Assembly: GCA_937951615.1 (NCBI GenBank)
Contig: CALFBH010000104.1
Span: forward strand, 1-49,876
Direction: 5' to 3'
Length of the DNA: 49,876 bases
Source of the DNA: an uncultured Saprospiraceae bacterium
GTDB taxonomy: Bacteria; Bacteroidota; Bacteroidia; Chitinophagales; Saprospiraceae
Made by a program: the position numbers and the translations under genes. Below, piece by piece: positions 8,881 through 17,886 of this stretch (the first letter of the stretch is position 1; each line of letters starts with the position of its first letter). Below the pieces are notes generated by a model. That model had not been told where the DNA came from. It did no database searches and worked only from the letters and a program-made list of their open reading frames with translations.

Positions 8881-11385
8881 CTACTTCCCCACAGAAATCA
8901 AATTAGCAAAGACCCGATACGCGCCAGGCACACCTGCGGGCAATTCTCGAAACCAAGAATATCCAGTATAAATAAAATGTCCTTCTCCGTGTTTTGCGAC
9001 AAGCAGACCACCGTCTCTTGCTGGCTCATTGGGGTCATTAGCGGATAGGATGGCTGAATAGCGGTCGTCCCATTTGTTGGGAAAATACAAGCCGCGTTCC
9101 TGTACCCAGTTTTCAAAATCGGCAGCCGTAATTTTGTTGGGCGTATTCAGCACGGGATGATCGGGTAGTAGAAAACGCACTTCGGCTTCTTCTACGGTTA
9201 CTCGGTCGCGGGAGAGGGTGAGTGGGTAGGGAGATAAGTCTTCTGTGACGAGTCGGAAATTGGTGTTATATTGGACAATCACTGTTCCGCCCTGCTTCAC
9301 ATACTCCATTAAATGTGGCTGGTGAAATTTTAGTCTGGGGCGCGTATTATACGCCCGGACGCCGAGTATGACGGCATCAAATTTTTTCAGTTGCTTGGCG
9401 GTCATCGCATCATCGGTCAGTAGGGTGACGGTGTAGCCAATCTGCTCTAGGCTGGCTGGAATATCATCGCCTGCTCCCATGTAATAACCGATGCTTTCTC
9501 CCCGCTTCTGAATGTCGAGCTTGACTACTTTTGCCTTTGCATCCATAAACATCAACTGCACTGGAATATGTGGATAATTGATTTCTATGCGTTGTTGAAT
9601 GGGCTTCTCGCCGTAGGTTTCCCAGGCTAATGTTAGTTCGCCTGTGCTTTGTTTTTTAGCGGGATAGATTTGGAACTGGACGGTTTGTTCTTCTCCTTTC
9701 TCACCAGTGAAGCCGAGGGCGTGTGCGGGTGGTTCGGCGCGCCAGCCATCGGGTAGGTGGGCGTGCAGTCTGCCTTTTGGTCCTGATTTGCCGGACTTGA
9801 CGAGGACGTTGATTGTCTTGGGCGTATTGTCGGCAAATACGATGACTTTTTCTTTTAAATTGACAGATACATCGGGCGAAATTTCTACATGGCGATAGAT
9901 TTCACCGTCCACGGGGTCATTGCGTTTGTAGGTGAGTGGGACGGGATAGGTGATGGTCGTGCCTTCTATTTCAAGCTTAAAACGCAGCACTAAATCTTTC
10001 CGAATTTCAGGTTTTCCTCGATCTTCTTGTTGGGCTACGGTGTACATGCCGAGGCTGCCTTCTTTTTCGAGCCAGTAGGGTCTTGAGCCAGGGCGGACAG
10101 GAATCCGCAATTCGGTATCGACTTGAAAAGACTGGTTGGCGGCTAAAGGCTGATTGAGCATTTCGGTCTTTTTTCCATATTGAAAACCAGCCAACTTAAC
10201 TGGTATTGCTGCGCGATTGATGGCTTCAATTTTTACTTTGGCTGATTCACTGCCAGCGTAGGCAAAATCATCTGCATTTGCCGTAAGGTACAAACCGAGA
10301 CAAGCTTTTATCACGGCATCAATTTCTGCTAATTTGACGGTCTTATAATAACTGGATGCCTGACTTTCTGCTTCCTCATTATCCGTAAGGGCAATGATAT
10401 TTTTTCTTATTTTTATCAATGCAGGCACAGATGCTGCGGGTTTGGAGGCATCAAAATTTTCATCTATTTGGCGCAAGCCTACACCAATTGCTTTTCCTCC
10501 TTCTATGCGCGACCATTCGGTATTTATACCTTCAAAAATATCGGATGTAGCTTTGTCACCTTTTAGGTGTTCCAGATACTCTGTACTACTGCCGCGCTCG
10601 CTCATTGTACCCATCCCCTGACACTTGTGCATACTTCTGCTTTCGGCAGAGATTTCATTATTTGATTTTCCCAATAAAGGATAATATGCCCCAACATCCA
10701 CGCTGAGTAAATCGCCTTTTATTTTTTCAAAATCTTCCTCATTTCCGTAATAACGGGGAATACTATTATAGAATAAACGCTTTGTCTGCCAGGGTTTTAC
10801 AAACTGTAATTGCTCAGGAAAACGACTTGGGTCAGCTGCGGCATCGAAGGCTTCATAGGCAAGTTGGGCAGAAGCCGTGTGGTGTCCATGTGTAGGTGCG
10901 GGTGTGTGTGGGAAACGGGTCATGAGGACATCGGGCTGAAATTTTCTTATGATCCATACCATGTCACTTAACACATCTTTTTTGTTCCAAATATTAAACG
11001 TTTCATCTGCATTTTTGGAATATCCAAAATCATTAGCGCGGGAAAAGAATTGTTTCCCGCCATCTATACTACGCGCCATTAATAACTCCTGAGTGCGCAT
11101 CACGCCTATTAATTCACGAATTTCAGGTCCAATCAGATTTTGTCCGCCATCGCCACGTGTGAGGGAGAGATATGCTGTGTTCATTTTGCGTTCATTCGCA
11201 AGGTAAGCAATCATGCGAGTGTTCTCATCATCTGGGTGCGCTGCAATGTACAGCACACTTCCCACCGTGCGAAGCTTTTTAATTTCATGGTGAATCTCGG
11301 ATGCCGTTGGCTGGAGCGGAGCTTGTCCTTGTAAACATAAGGGAATAAAAAGTGTAAGCAGGATGAGCTGACAGAAGGTTTTCAT
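8881..11385 (-). CDS. Secreted PIG-L (LmbE) family deacetylase, large form
   Basis: Start set at the ATG giving MKTFCQLILLTLFIPLCLQGQ, a signal peptide; earlier in-frame codons only add a non-signal extension. PIG-L domain at about residues 45-300: AAHPDDENTRMIAYLAN carries the metal-binding HPDD, and APTHGHHTASAQLAYEAF the later histidines. Known PIG-L enzymes remove N-acetyl groups from sugar amines. The rest (about 300-834) is beta-rich, ending in a class I amidotransferase-like Rossmann segment (FDAVILGVRAYN, YVKQGGTVIVQYNTN) without obvious catalytic residues. This multidomain architecture is common in Bacteroidota secreted PIG-L proteins. Substrate unknown. Diverges from the gene at 11454. 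Confidence 0.9.
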   Translation of the reverse strand: MKTFCQLILLTLFIPLCLQGQAPLQPTASEIHHEIKKLRTVGSVLYIAAHPDDENTRMIAYLANERKMNTAYLSLTRGDGGQNLIGPEIRELIGVMRTQELLMARSIDGGKQFFSRANDFGYSKNADETFNIWNKKDVLSDMVWIIRKFQPDVLMTRFPHTPAPTHGHHTASAQLAYEAFDAAADPSRFPEQLQFVKPWQTKRLFYNSIPRYYGNEEDFEKIKGDLLSVDVGAYYPLLGKSNNEISAESRSMHKCQGMGTMSERGSSTEYLEHLKGDKATSDIFEGINTEWSRIEGGKAIGVGLRQIDENFDASKPAASVPALIKIRKNIIALTDNEEAESQASSYYKTVKLAEIDAVIKACLGLYLTANADDFAYAGSESAKVKIEAINRAAIPVKLAGFQYGKKTEMLNQPLAANQSFQVDTELRIPVRPGSRPYWLEKEGSLGMYTVAQQEDRGKPEIRKDLVLRFKLEIEGTTITYPVPLTYKRNDPVDGEIYRHVEISPDVSVNLKEKVIVFADNTPKTINVLVKSGKSGPKGRLHAHLPDGWRAEPPAHALGFTGEKGEEQTVQFQIYPAKKQSTGELTLAWETYGEKPIQQRIEINYPHIPVQLMFMDAKAKVVKLDIQKRGESIGYYMGAGDDIPASLEQIGYTVTLLTDDAMTAKQLKKFDAVILGVRAYNTRPRLKFHQPHLMEYVKQGGTVIVQYNTNFRLVTEDLSPYPLTLSRDRVTVEEAEVRFLLPDHPVLNTPNKITAADFENWVQERGLYFPNKWDDRYSAILSANDPNEPARDGGLLVAKHGEGHFIYTGYSWFRELPAGVPGAYRVFANLISVGK

Positions 11386-11453
11386 ATTAATATAGTGATT
11401 AGGAATACATTTTAATTGAATCAACAAGTTACCACTTTTTAACAAAAACATTT

Positions 11454-12320
11454 ATGAAAAAGAAATTTGAAATAACGAAGTCCAAGAATCTACTCCTCTT
11501 TACGCTGGGTTTATTCTTGAGTTGGCAGGTACAGGGACAAATAACGACGGGAGAGCAGATTGCACCTGCTTCGCTTTATGTTCAGCAGCCATTGTTTGTA
11601 CCGATTGGGCAATATGATGTGAGGCTAGTGGAAGAACAAAGCATTGATTGTGATAATAATGTTTTATATGCAGATATTGAGTTAAGGGCATCAAGTCTAA
11701 GCACTCCTTTTCGACTGGCGGATCAGAATTATCGGTTTACATACGACATGGCTATATTGTCAAATCCACGCCTTGAGCAGGAGCTGGATATAGCTGGTTT
11801 TGTAGTAGGTTCTGATGGAAACGGGAGTTTTTATGGTGCACACACCCTAACAGGTACGCTTGGAGATGTCATTTCTTATAATGTTGAATTGGCAGGCGGA
11901 GCTGGTTTTCTGATGGATACGACCTGGATTTCTATTGGGCGAATGGCTTTTGATATTATTGATCCTACGGGATGTATTAATCTGGACTGGATTGATGAAA
12001 GTAGTTTTCCGCCTACTTATATAGGGGAGATTGATAATGGCAACTTATTTAAAGCAGACGAAGGGGTTTATGGTAGTTTCTCAGCATGTATAGATGATTT
12101 GTGTGCCGAAGATTGTCCGTTTTCACTAGGTTTACCTGGAACAGTACCGGATGGTATCCATAGTGCGAAGGTCAGTGTATATTCAGATGGAACAGTTATG
12201 CCAGGGAGCAATGTGTCTTTCAAAGCTGGGAACGATATTACATTAGATGTAGGTTTTTCAGTCGAGCCGCAAGCTGAGTTTTCTGCCGAAATTGAAGGTT
12301 GCGTATCGGGCGGGAATTAG
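11454..12320 (+). CDS. Secreted protein with cohesin-like and 3-coathanger-like domains, paralog 1
   Basis: N-terminal hydrophobic segment LLLFTLGLFLSWQVQGQ is a signal peptide. An Ig/cohesin-like beta domain follows (about 55-215; QYDVRLVEEQSIDCDNN, FRLADQNYRFTYD, ISIGRMAFDIIDP). The C-terminal ~60 residues read VSFKAGNDITLDVGFSVEPQ...FSAEIEGC, the pattern of the 3-coathanger stack domain seen in Bacteroidota surface proteins. The protein stops there, with no T9SS sorting domain. Two further paralogs follow in tandem (12467, 13560). Role unknown; a structural or adhesive surface protein is an inference. Confidence 0.8.
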   Translation: MKKKFEITKSKNLLLFTLGLFLSWQVQGQITTGEQIAPASLYVQQPLFVPIGQYDVRLVEEQSIDCDNNVLYADIELRASSLSTPFRLADQNYRFTYDMAILSNPRLEQELDIAGFVVGSDGNGSFYGAHTLTGTLGDVISYNVELAGGAGFLMDTTWISIGRMAFDIIDPTGCINLDWIDESSFPPTYIGEIDNGNLFKADEGVYGSFSACIDDLCAEDCPFSLGLPGTVPDGIHSAKVSVYSDGTVMPGSNVSFKAGNDITLDVGFSVEPQAEFSAEIEGCVSGGN

Positions 12321-12466
12321 CATTTTGAAAAACAGTATAAGTTTATTTCTTTTTTGTTGGATGTGTTTTTGTATTTTGTGGGCAGTTTTAAAGTAATGCT
12401 TTAAGATTTCTTACCCAAAAGCGACGATATCCTTGTTCGATTTTTTACTACAAAAACTACATTATC

Positions 12467-13246
12467 ATGAGAATTAAATTTATGCTAGTTCTGCTGTTCC
12501 TATGTGCTATGTCGAAGGGATTTGCACAAGCCAATGGGCAGTATGATCTTCAGCTGGTCAGTGTCCAGCCAACAGATTGCGACAACAACATTTTTTATAT
12601 TGACCTTCAGGTAAGGGCCTCAAGTGCAACTACAGTGTTCCGAATATCTGATCAAAACTATCGTTTTGAATATGATCCTTCGATTTTGACAAATCCTCGG
12701 ATTGAAACCGAGCTGACATTTTCTGCTCTTGTGGTGTCTACCGATGGTTCTGTTTCGTTCTTTACGGATCATACGCTGAATGGCTCCCTTGGCACAGTGG
12801 TGTCCTACAGTTTTGAGTTGGCTGGAGGAGCTGGTTATCCTATCGGAATGGACTGGGTGCCTGTAGGGCGGGTCGCTTTTGATATTCTTGATCCTGATGC
12901 CTGTATTGACTTAACCTGGAATGACAAGAACTATTTTCCACCCACTTATGTCGGTGGAATAAATGATGGCAATTTATACAGTGCTGATGAAGGTAATTAT
13001 CTGGATTTTTCAGCGTGCATTGATGCATTATGTGTAGAAAGTTGTCCAGCAACTTTGAGTATTTCAGATGCAATTGCTGATGGAACTTATCTGGCCGATT
13101 TGAGTATTACTTCGGATGGTATTGTGCCGGCTAGTGGAGCAGTGTCTTTTAAAGCTGGGCAGGAAATTGAATTGGGTATGGGATTTTCTGTAAAATTACA
13201 AGCTGATTTTTCTGCTGAAATTGAAGGCTGTACTGCTGGCAATTAA
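12467..13246 (+). CDS. Secreted cohesin-like/3-coathanger-like protein, paralog 2
   Basis: 259 residues. Signal peptide MRIKFMLVLLFLCAMSKGFAQ. The rest aligns by eye over its whole length with paralogs 1 and 3: QYDLQLVSVQPTDCDNN, FRISDQNYRFEYDPSILTNP, VGRVAFDILDPDACIDLTW, then VSFKAGQEIELGMGFSVKLQ and a terminal EIEGC. Six conserved cysteines suggest disulphides outside the cytosol. It is separated from paralog 1 by 146 bases and followed by a long perfect hairpin (13317-13371), so it may be a separate transcription unit from paralog 3. Confidence 0.8.
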   Translation: MRIKFMLVLLFLCAMSKGFAQANGQYDLQLVSVQPTDCDNNIFYIDLQVRASSATTVFRISDQNYRFEYDPSILTNPRIETELTFSALVVSTDGSVSFFTDHTLNGSLGTVVSYSFELAGGAGYPIGMDWVPVGRVAFDILDPDACIDLTWNDKNYFPPTYVGGINDGNLYSADEGNYLDFSACIDALCVESCPATLSISDAIADGTYLADLSITSDGIVPASGAVSFKAGQEIELGMGFSVKLQADFSAEIEGCTAGN

Positions 13247-13316
13247 TTTGAGCCTTGATTGTGTGTGAATAGAGCGTGTCTATTTGCAACGTATTGAAAA
13301 ACAAAATATTAGCTAT

Positions 13317-13371
13317 TTATAAAAAGGGAGAATTATTATTTCGTTGAAATGATAATTCTCCCTTTTTAGAT
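13317..13371 (+). terminator. Long hairpin terminator after paralog 2
   Basis: AAAAAGGGAGAATTAT (13321-13336) pairs perfectly with 13352-13367. An inner ATTT/AAAT stem and one G-U pair extend this to about 21 bp around the loop CGTTG. The 3' arm ends in a T-run. A-run and T-run ends make it potentially bidirectional. Confidence 0.8.
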
Positions 13372-13559
13372 GTTTCTTTTTTCATTCCTTTCGTCAGAAC
13401 AAGCGAAAATATGTCTATTTTTAGACCTTATTTATTTTTTTGTCTGAAAAAATAACCTGGGTATGACCAAGTTATTTTTTTATCGTGATTAAACGCCTTA
13501 TTTTTAGGCATGATATAAAGTCTAATAGACCTGATTTCTTCACAAATAAACTTATCATA

Positions 13560-14327
13560 ATGAAAACGTTGACTACACTGGCTTTGCTGATCCTTACTTC
13601 TTTTACTTACATATTTGCTCAAACGACCGCTCAATATGATGTGCAACTTGTGCAGGAACATCCATTTCAATGTGGAGATGGTACTATTTATTTCGATATT
13701 CAGGTAAAAGCATCTAATGCAGGCTCGACATTCAGACTGGCAGAGCAGAATTATCGTTTTGATTATGATCTGTCTGTTTTGAGTAATCCGCGCATAGATC
13801 AGGAGCTTGATATTTCGGGTGCTGTACCAGATGGAATAGGTACAAGTCTATATATTCCGCATACCTTAACAGGTAGTTTAGGTCCAACCGTTTGCTATAA
13901 TGTTTCCCTGTCTTCTGGGGCTGGATATTTACTGACGAATTCCTGGGTCTCTGTCGGACGTGTAGCATTTGACATCATCAATACCATAGGCTGTGTCGAT
14001 TTAGTATGGCGCACTCAAAATAGCTTTCCGATTACCTATGTTGGTGAAATTTATAATAATGGCGAATTACGCATAGCCAATGAAGGCACATATAATGATT
14101 TTTCAGGCTGCTTGTCCAATCTATGCGCCTCCTGTCCTGCAAACCTGAATCTTTCCTACGTGATTCCCGATAATCTGTATCAGGCTGACATCAGTGTTAC
14201 TTCAGATGGTACTGTACCTGACGGTGGTACGGTAGATTATAGAGCGGGGAATATTATCACACTTGATGTTGGTTTTACTGCTGAAGATCAGGCTGATTTT
14301 TCTGCTGTGATTGAAGGGTGTAACTAG
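13560..14327 (+). CDS. Secreted cohesin-like/3-coathanger-like protein, paralog 3
   Basis: Start set at the ATG giving MKTLTTLALLILTSFTYIFAQ, a signal peptide matching those of its paralogs; an in-frame ATG 25 codons upstream would add a charged non-signal stretch. Mature domain layout is the same: QYDVQLVQEHPFQCGDG, FRLAEQNYRFDYDLSVLSNP, VGRVAFDIINTIGCVDLVW, then VDYRAGNIITLDVGFTAEDQ and terminal VIEGCN. It is followed by repeat-like spacer DNA and the convergent kinase gene. Function not recognised beyond probable surface exposure. Confidence 0.8.
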   Translation: MKTLTTLALLILTSFTYIFAQTTAQYDVQLVQEHPFQCGDGTIYFDIQVKASNAGSTFRLAEQNYRFDYDLSVLSNPRIDQELDISGAVPDGIGTSLYIPHTLTGSLGPTVCYNVSLSSGAGYLLTNSWVSVGRVAFDIINTIGCVDLVWRTQNSFPITYVGEIYNNGELRIANEGTYNDFSGCLSNLCASCPANLNLSYVIPDNLYQADISVTSDGTVPDGGTVDYRAGNIITLDVGFTAEDQADFSAVIEGCN

Positions 14328-14393
14328 CTCAACTAAAATTCCAAAATGAAAAATTCCAAATTCCAAAAACTGACAAGCGTTTAGAAGCGAGAA

Positions 14394-14437
14394 AGAAGAG
14401 AGACTTTTAATTTTTACTTCATAAAAATCTCTCTTCT
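14394..14437. repeat. Palindromic spacer repeat AGAAGAGAGACTTTT...
   Basis: Arms AGAAGAGAGACTTTT and AAAAATCTCTCTTCT pair 14 of 15. It lies between two convergent genes. A diverged relative lies at 6419-6451 (TTTTTTACT...AAAAAGTCTCTCT). Confidence 0.6.
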
Positions 14438-14479
14438 CTCTTCTGACAGCGAAGCGGTCTCTCTTCTATTTTGATTTTT

Positions 14480-16459
14480 TCAGACTGATATTTTGGGTAC
14501 ATCAATAATGACGGTGGTACCATTTCGCGGAGAAGCGTCTATATTGACCGTTCCGCCGAGGTGTTCTATTCTGGTGCTGATTTTTTGTAAACCAATGCCA
14601 TTTTCTTTGGATATTTCGTCGGCATCGAAGCCTTTTCCGTTGTCTTCTACGATGATGTTAAGGGCATCGCCGTAGTCGGTGAGTTGTATATTGGCTTCTG
14701 TGGCGTCCGCATGTTTTAGGATATTTTGGATGAGTTCCTGGATGGTTTGAAAAAGGATGAGTTCTTGTCTTTGATCTAATCTTTCGTCGAATGTAGTCTC
14801 TGCAAATTGAATTTGAATGGCTGGGGTAGAATAATTTTCGCATAAATCTTCTATAGCAGATGCCAGTCCAAATTTGGTGAGCATGGGCGGGGCTAGTTCA
14901 TGAGAAATCTTTCGGCAGGTGACATAAGCTCCATCCAATAAGCCAATTCCTTTTTCAAAAGCAGCTTTATCTGTTCCTGTCATTTTATGTTGCAAATAGT
15001 CCAAATTCAACTTAGCAGCGACCAGATCGCCACATACAGAATCGTGTAATACGGAGGAGACTTTGGCTCTTTCTGCTAACTTGGCATCTATTTCGGCATT
15101 GACGGCTCGTACATGCGCTTCTTTTTCCAGTCCGCTTATGACTTGTTTGTAGAGCTTTTCTTCTTCTATGCGTTTGCCTTCTTCTGCTTTTCGGAGTTCT
15201 TCTTCTTGTATTCTTTTTTCTTCGGCTATTTTTCTTTTTTCTGTTTCTGTTTTTTGTAGTTTTTTAGTGGCTATGAGATATGGGATAAGTGCGGCTAAGG
15301 CAAGTAAGCTGAAAAGTATTGCAGCAATATACCAAAGTCTTTGTTGTTGATTCTTTTGTTTGATCGAGGCTACTTCTTTTTCCTGTTCGTATTCACTGAT
15401 GATTTCTTGGATGGCTATCTTTCTTGCATTACTGTTTAGGCTGTCTTTCCAAAAGGAATGTTTTTCGTAGTGATCAAGAGCCTCCGTCTTGTTGTTTTGC
15501 GCACCTGCGATTTTATACAGTAAATATTCAGCATTGCTTAAAAGCTCAAGATCTCCTACTTGTATGGCATATAGCATACTTGTATCACAATAGGAAATTG
15601 CTTTTTGATATTTTTTCTTCCCCAAATAATAATTACAATAACTATTGGCTGTATTGGCTACACCATGATAATCGGAGTATCCCCTTTTTATCCTTAGACT
15701 CTCATTGAAATAAGCAATTAATTTCTCGTATTCTCCTTTTGAAGAATACATTTCACCTAAATTATGATAAATTACAGCTAAAGCTGATTTGTTATTAATA
15801 GCTTCATTTAAAAGAATACTCTTGTCGTATTCCTTTAACGCGAGATCCATTGAATCCGTTCTAAAATAAAAATTACCTTTATTCAGGTGTGTACTTGCAA
15901 GCCGTACTGTGTCTTTTATTTCTTTTCTGTTTGTTATGGCCAACTCAAAATAAGCGTCAGCTTTTTCAAAATCTCCTTCGGACGCAAAAATGTTGCCCAA
16001 CTGAACATAAGCATCTCCCAATTCTTTTGGAGCGGGGCTTAGTGTCTCGCCAATTTTTATGCTTTCAATGTAATATTCAACAGCCTTGTCAGGCTTTTTT
16101 TGCAACTTATAGACATCTGCGATAAGATTGAATGAGGTCATTTTACCCTTCTCATTATTTTCGTCAAGTTCCAAAGCACGTTGATAAGTCTGAATCGCTT
16201 CTTCATAACGTCCTTGATATTTTCTGGCTAATCCTATTCGTCTGTTTGCCAGTGCTTTTTGATGTGCAGGCACTGAAGTATTCAGGACTTGTTGCGCATA
16301 ATAAATAGCACTGTCAGGCTCGCTTTTTCTTAATTTAAAGGCTCGCTTCAATAGTAAATCTGCTTCATTTTCTGCTTGGGGAGCAGGCAGATTTTTACAG
16401 GTCACCATTACAAGGGCAGACCACAAAATGGTTATGTAGCTTAAAAGCTTTGTTTTCAT
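14480..16459 (-). CDS. TPR-containing sensor histidine kinase (HisKA_3 type)
   Basis: 659 residues. The N-terminus MKTKLLSYITILWSALVMVTC looks like a lipoprotein signal ending at a cysteine. About seven TPR units follow (residues 30-350; ANRRIGLARKYQGRYEEAIQTY, DAYVQLGNIFASEGDFEKAD). A transmembrane helix (LWYIAAILFSLLALAALIPY), a charged coiled coil, the HisKA_3 dimerisation box with the phospho-acceptor histidine (SSVLHDSVCGDLVAAKL) and an HATPase domain (NILKHADATEANI, VEDNGKGFD, NGIGLQKISTRIEHLGG) complete it. The likely partner is the NarL-type regulator at 17191, which diverges. Sensor input unknown. Confidence 0.93.
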   Translation of the reverse strand: MKTKLLSYITILWSALVMVTCKNLPAPQAENEADLLLKRAFKLRKSEPDSAIYYAQQVLNTSVPAHQKALANRRIGLARKYQGRYEEAIQTYQRALELDENNEKGKMTSFNLIADVYKLQKKPDKAVEYYIESIKIGETLSPAPKELGDAYVQLGNIFASEGDFEKADAYFELAITNRKEIKDTVRLASTHLNKGNFYFRTDSMDLALKEYDKSILLNEAINNKSALAVIYHNLGEMYSSKGEYEKLIAYFNESLRIKRGYSDYHGVANTANSYCNYYLGKKKYQKAISYCDTSMLYAIQVGDLELLSNAEYLLYKIAGAQNNKTEALDHYEKHSFWKDSLNSNARKIAIQEIISEYEQEKEVASIKQKNQQQRLWYIAAILFSLLALAALIPYLIATKKLQKTETEKRKIAEEKRIQEEELRKAEEGKRIEEEKLYKQVISGLEKEAHVRAVNAEIDAKLAERAKVSSVLHDSVCGDLVAAKLNLDYLQHKMTGTDKAAFEKGIGLLDGAYVTCRKISHELAPPMLTKFGLASAIEDLCENYSTPAIQIQFAETTFDERLDQRQELILFQTIQELIQNILKHADATEANIQLTDYGDALNIIVEDNGKGFDADEISKENGIGLQKISTRIEHLGGTVNIDASPRNGTTVIIDVPKISV

Positions 16460-16478
16460 CGTTTCTACTTCAATTATT

Positions 16479-16829
16479 TTACAGCCTTCCTCCGCCTACT
16501 CCTCCTTCAGCATCTACTATGTGGTCTTCGATGACAACTTTGGTCTTGCCGTCCGTATCCTCTTTTTCAATGTGTATCATTATTCCTATTTTTCCATTTT
16601 CATCATTTCTTAATCTAATTGATTGTGACGTCGGAGGCGTCTCTACTTCTCCTGAAGTACCAATCTTATATTTAAGACACTTGCCCTGTTTTTTATCCTT
16701 ATTTTCTTCTGTCAGGAATAAGTCGGAGGAGGTGAGCGGACTGTCATCAATTAAAAAGGTAAGACAAAGTTCGTACTGTCCGTTTTCATTTTTTTTAAGA
16801 CTGATTTGAGTTACTTGACTTTTTTTCAT
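16479..16829 (-). CDS. Small hypothetical protein upstream of the TPR kinase
   Basis: 116 residues, not recognised. It is polar, with no signal peptide or membrane segment. The sequence alternates short beta-like stretches (QYELCLTFLID, GKIGIMIHIEKED, TKVVIEDHIVD) and ends in a glycine-rich tail GGVGGGRL. It lies 20 bases upstream of the kinase start on the same strand, so it is probably the first gene of the kinase operon. It could be a signalling accessory or peptide-like product. Confidence 0.6.
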   Translation of the reverse strand: MKKSQVTQISLKKNENGQYELCLTFLIDDSPLTSSDLFLTEENKDKKQGKCLKYKIGTSGEVETPPTSQSIRLRNDENGKIGIMIHIEKEDTDGKTKVVIEDHIVDAEGGVGGGRL

Positions 16830-17190
16830 GGTTGTTAGTGTTATCGAGTTACAAAATCTTTGGCAAAGTTACGTTTATATAAATCAGATTTACATCACTA
16901 TATTTAGCGATATAAAAAAGTACCGATTTATAGGAATCACTATATTTGGTGATTTAAAAAAATAGCATTGTTGGCGATTGTTTAAGAAGTTAATCTTTTT
17001 GATATTTGCAATTATAATAAATCCAAAAGCAATTACATTTCTTTCAAGTATTATTAAAGCAAAAAGTATTCAAATTAATAATGAAGCATAAAAATAAAAA
17101 TATTTTTTATTTTTTTATTTATTTATCACGTTTTTAATGGATAAATTATGTAGTTGCTATTTTATTTTATAACTTATTAACCTCAATATT
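16830..17190. promoter_or_regulatory. Divergent control region of the kinase and regulator genes with two phased direct repeats
   Basis: This spacer contains two copies of a near-dyad box. ATCACTATATTTAGCGAT starts at 16894 and ATCACTATATTTGGTGAT at 16936, each followed by an A-rich run. They are exactly 42 bases apart, about four helical turns. A third, weaker GGCGATTGTTTA lies near 16973. These are good candidates for response-regulator binding. The rest is AT-rich with no gene visible. Confidence 0.5.
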
Positions 17191-17886
17191 ATGAATGATT
17201 TAGATACCAAAAAAGTAAAAGTAGCCATGATTAAAGTAGCCTTAGTAGATGACCATGAAATTCTGGTTGAAACGCTCCAGCAATCACTTGCCACCCAGTC
17301 GGAAATAGAAATCACCATCACTGCCAATAATGGTAAAGAACTAATGGAAGCCCTGAAAAATCAGGAAGCAGAAGTCGTTCTATTGGATATTAACATGCCA
17401 GAAATGGACGGTTTAGAGACTATAAAATTACTCAAGCATGATTATCCAAAAATTAACACGATTATTCTTTCTACCCTTGATGAAATTAAACTTGTAAGAA
17501 AAATGCTTAAACTCGGAGCGATGGGCTATGTATTGAAAAATACATCTTATAATGAATTGGTCAGTGCAATTAAGGCTGTACATAAAGGTGATTATTACTT
17601 TACACCAGCAGTACAAAAAGCACTAATCATTAAAGATAAGCCGGAAAAAAAAGAAAGAAGAAAGGCATATAGTCAAGATGGACACCACGGCTCACTTACT
17701 AAACGAGAACTCGAAATTATCAAATTAATCGCAGAAGAATATACAGGTGCAGAAATTGCAGAGCATCTTTTTATCAGTAAAAATACTGTAGAAACCCATC
17801 GTAAGAATATGGTACAAAAACTTGGGGTTAAAAATATTGTAGGGTTGGTTAAATATGCGATTAAGCATGGTTTAGTTGATAACTAA
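17191..17886 (+). CDS. LuxR/NarL-family response regulator
   Basis: 231 residues. The receiver domain (about 14-130) has the acidic pair in ALVDDHE, the phospho-acceptor aspartate in VVLLDINMPEMDG, the switch threonine/serine region TIILSTLDE and the lysine in YVLKNTS. The C-terminal LuxR-type HTH (about 165-228) reads LTKRELEIIKLIAEEYTGAE...FISKNTVETHRKNM...LGVKN. It is the expected output partner of the HisKA_3 kinase at 14480-16459. The start gives a slightly long N-terminus; an internal ATG at 17227 (MIKVALVDDHE) is an equally plausible start. Its stop overlaps the convergent gene by 15 bases. Confidence 0.93.
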   Translation: MNDLDTKKVKVAMIKVALVDDHEILVETLQQSLATQSEIEITITANNGKELMEALKNQEAEVVLLDINMPEMDGLETIKLLKHDYPKINTIILSTLDEIKLVRKMLKLGAMGYVLKNTSYNELVSAIKAVHKGDYYFTPAVQKALIIKDKPEKKERRKAYSQDGHHGSLTKRELEIIKLIAEEYTGAEIAEHLFISKNTVETHRKNMVQKLGVKNIVGLVKYAIKHGLVDN

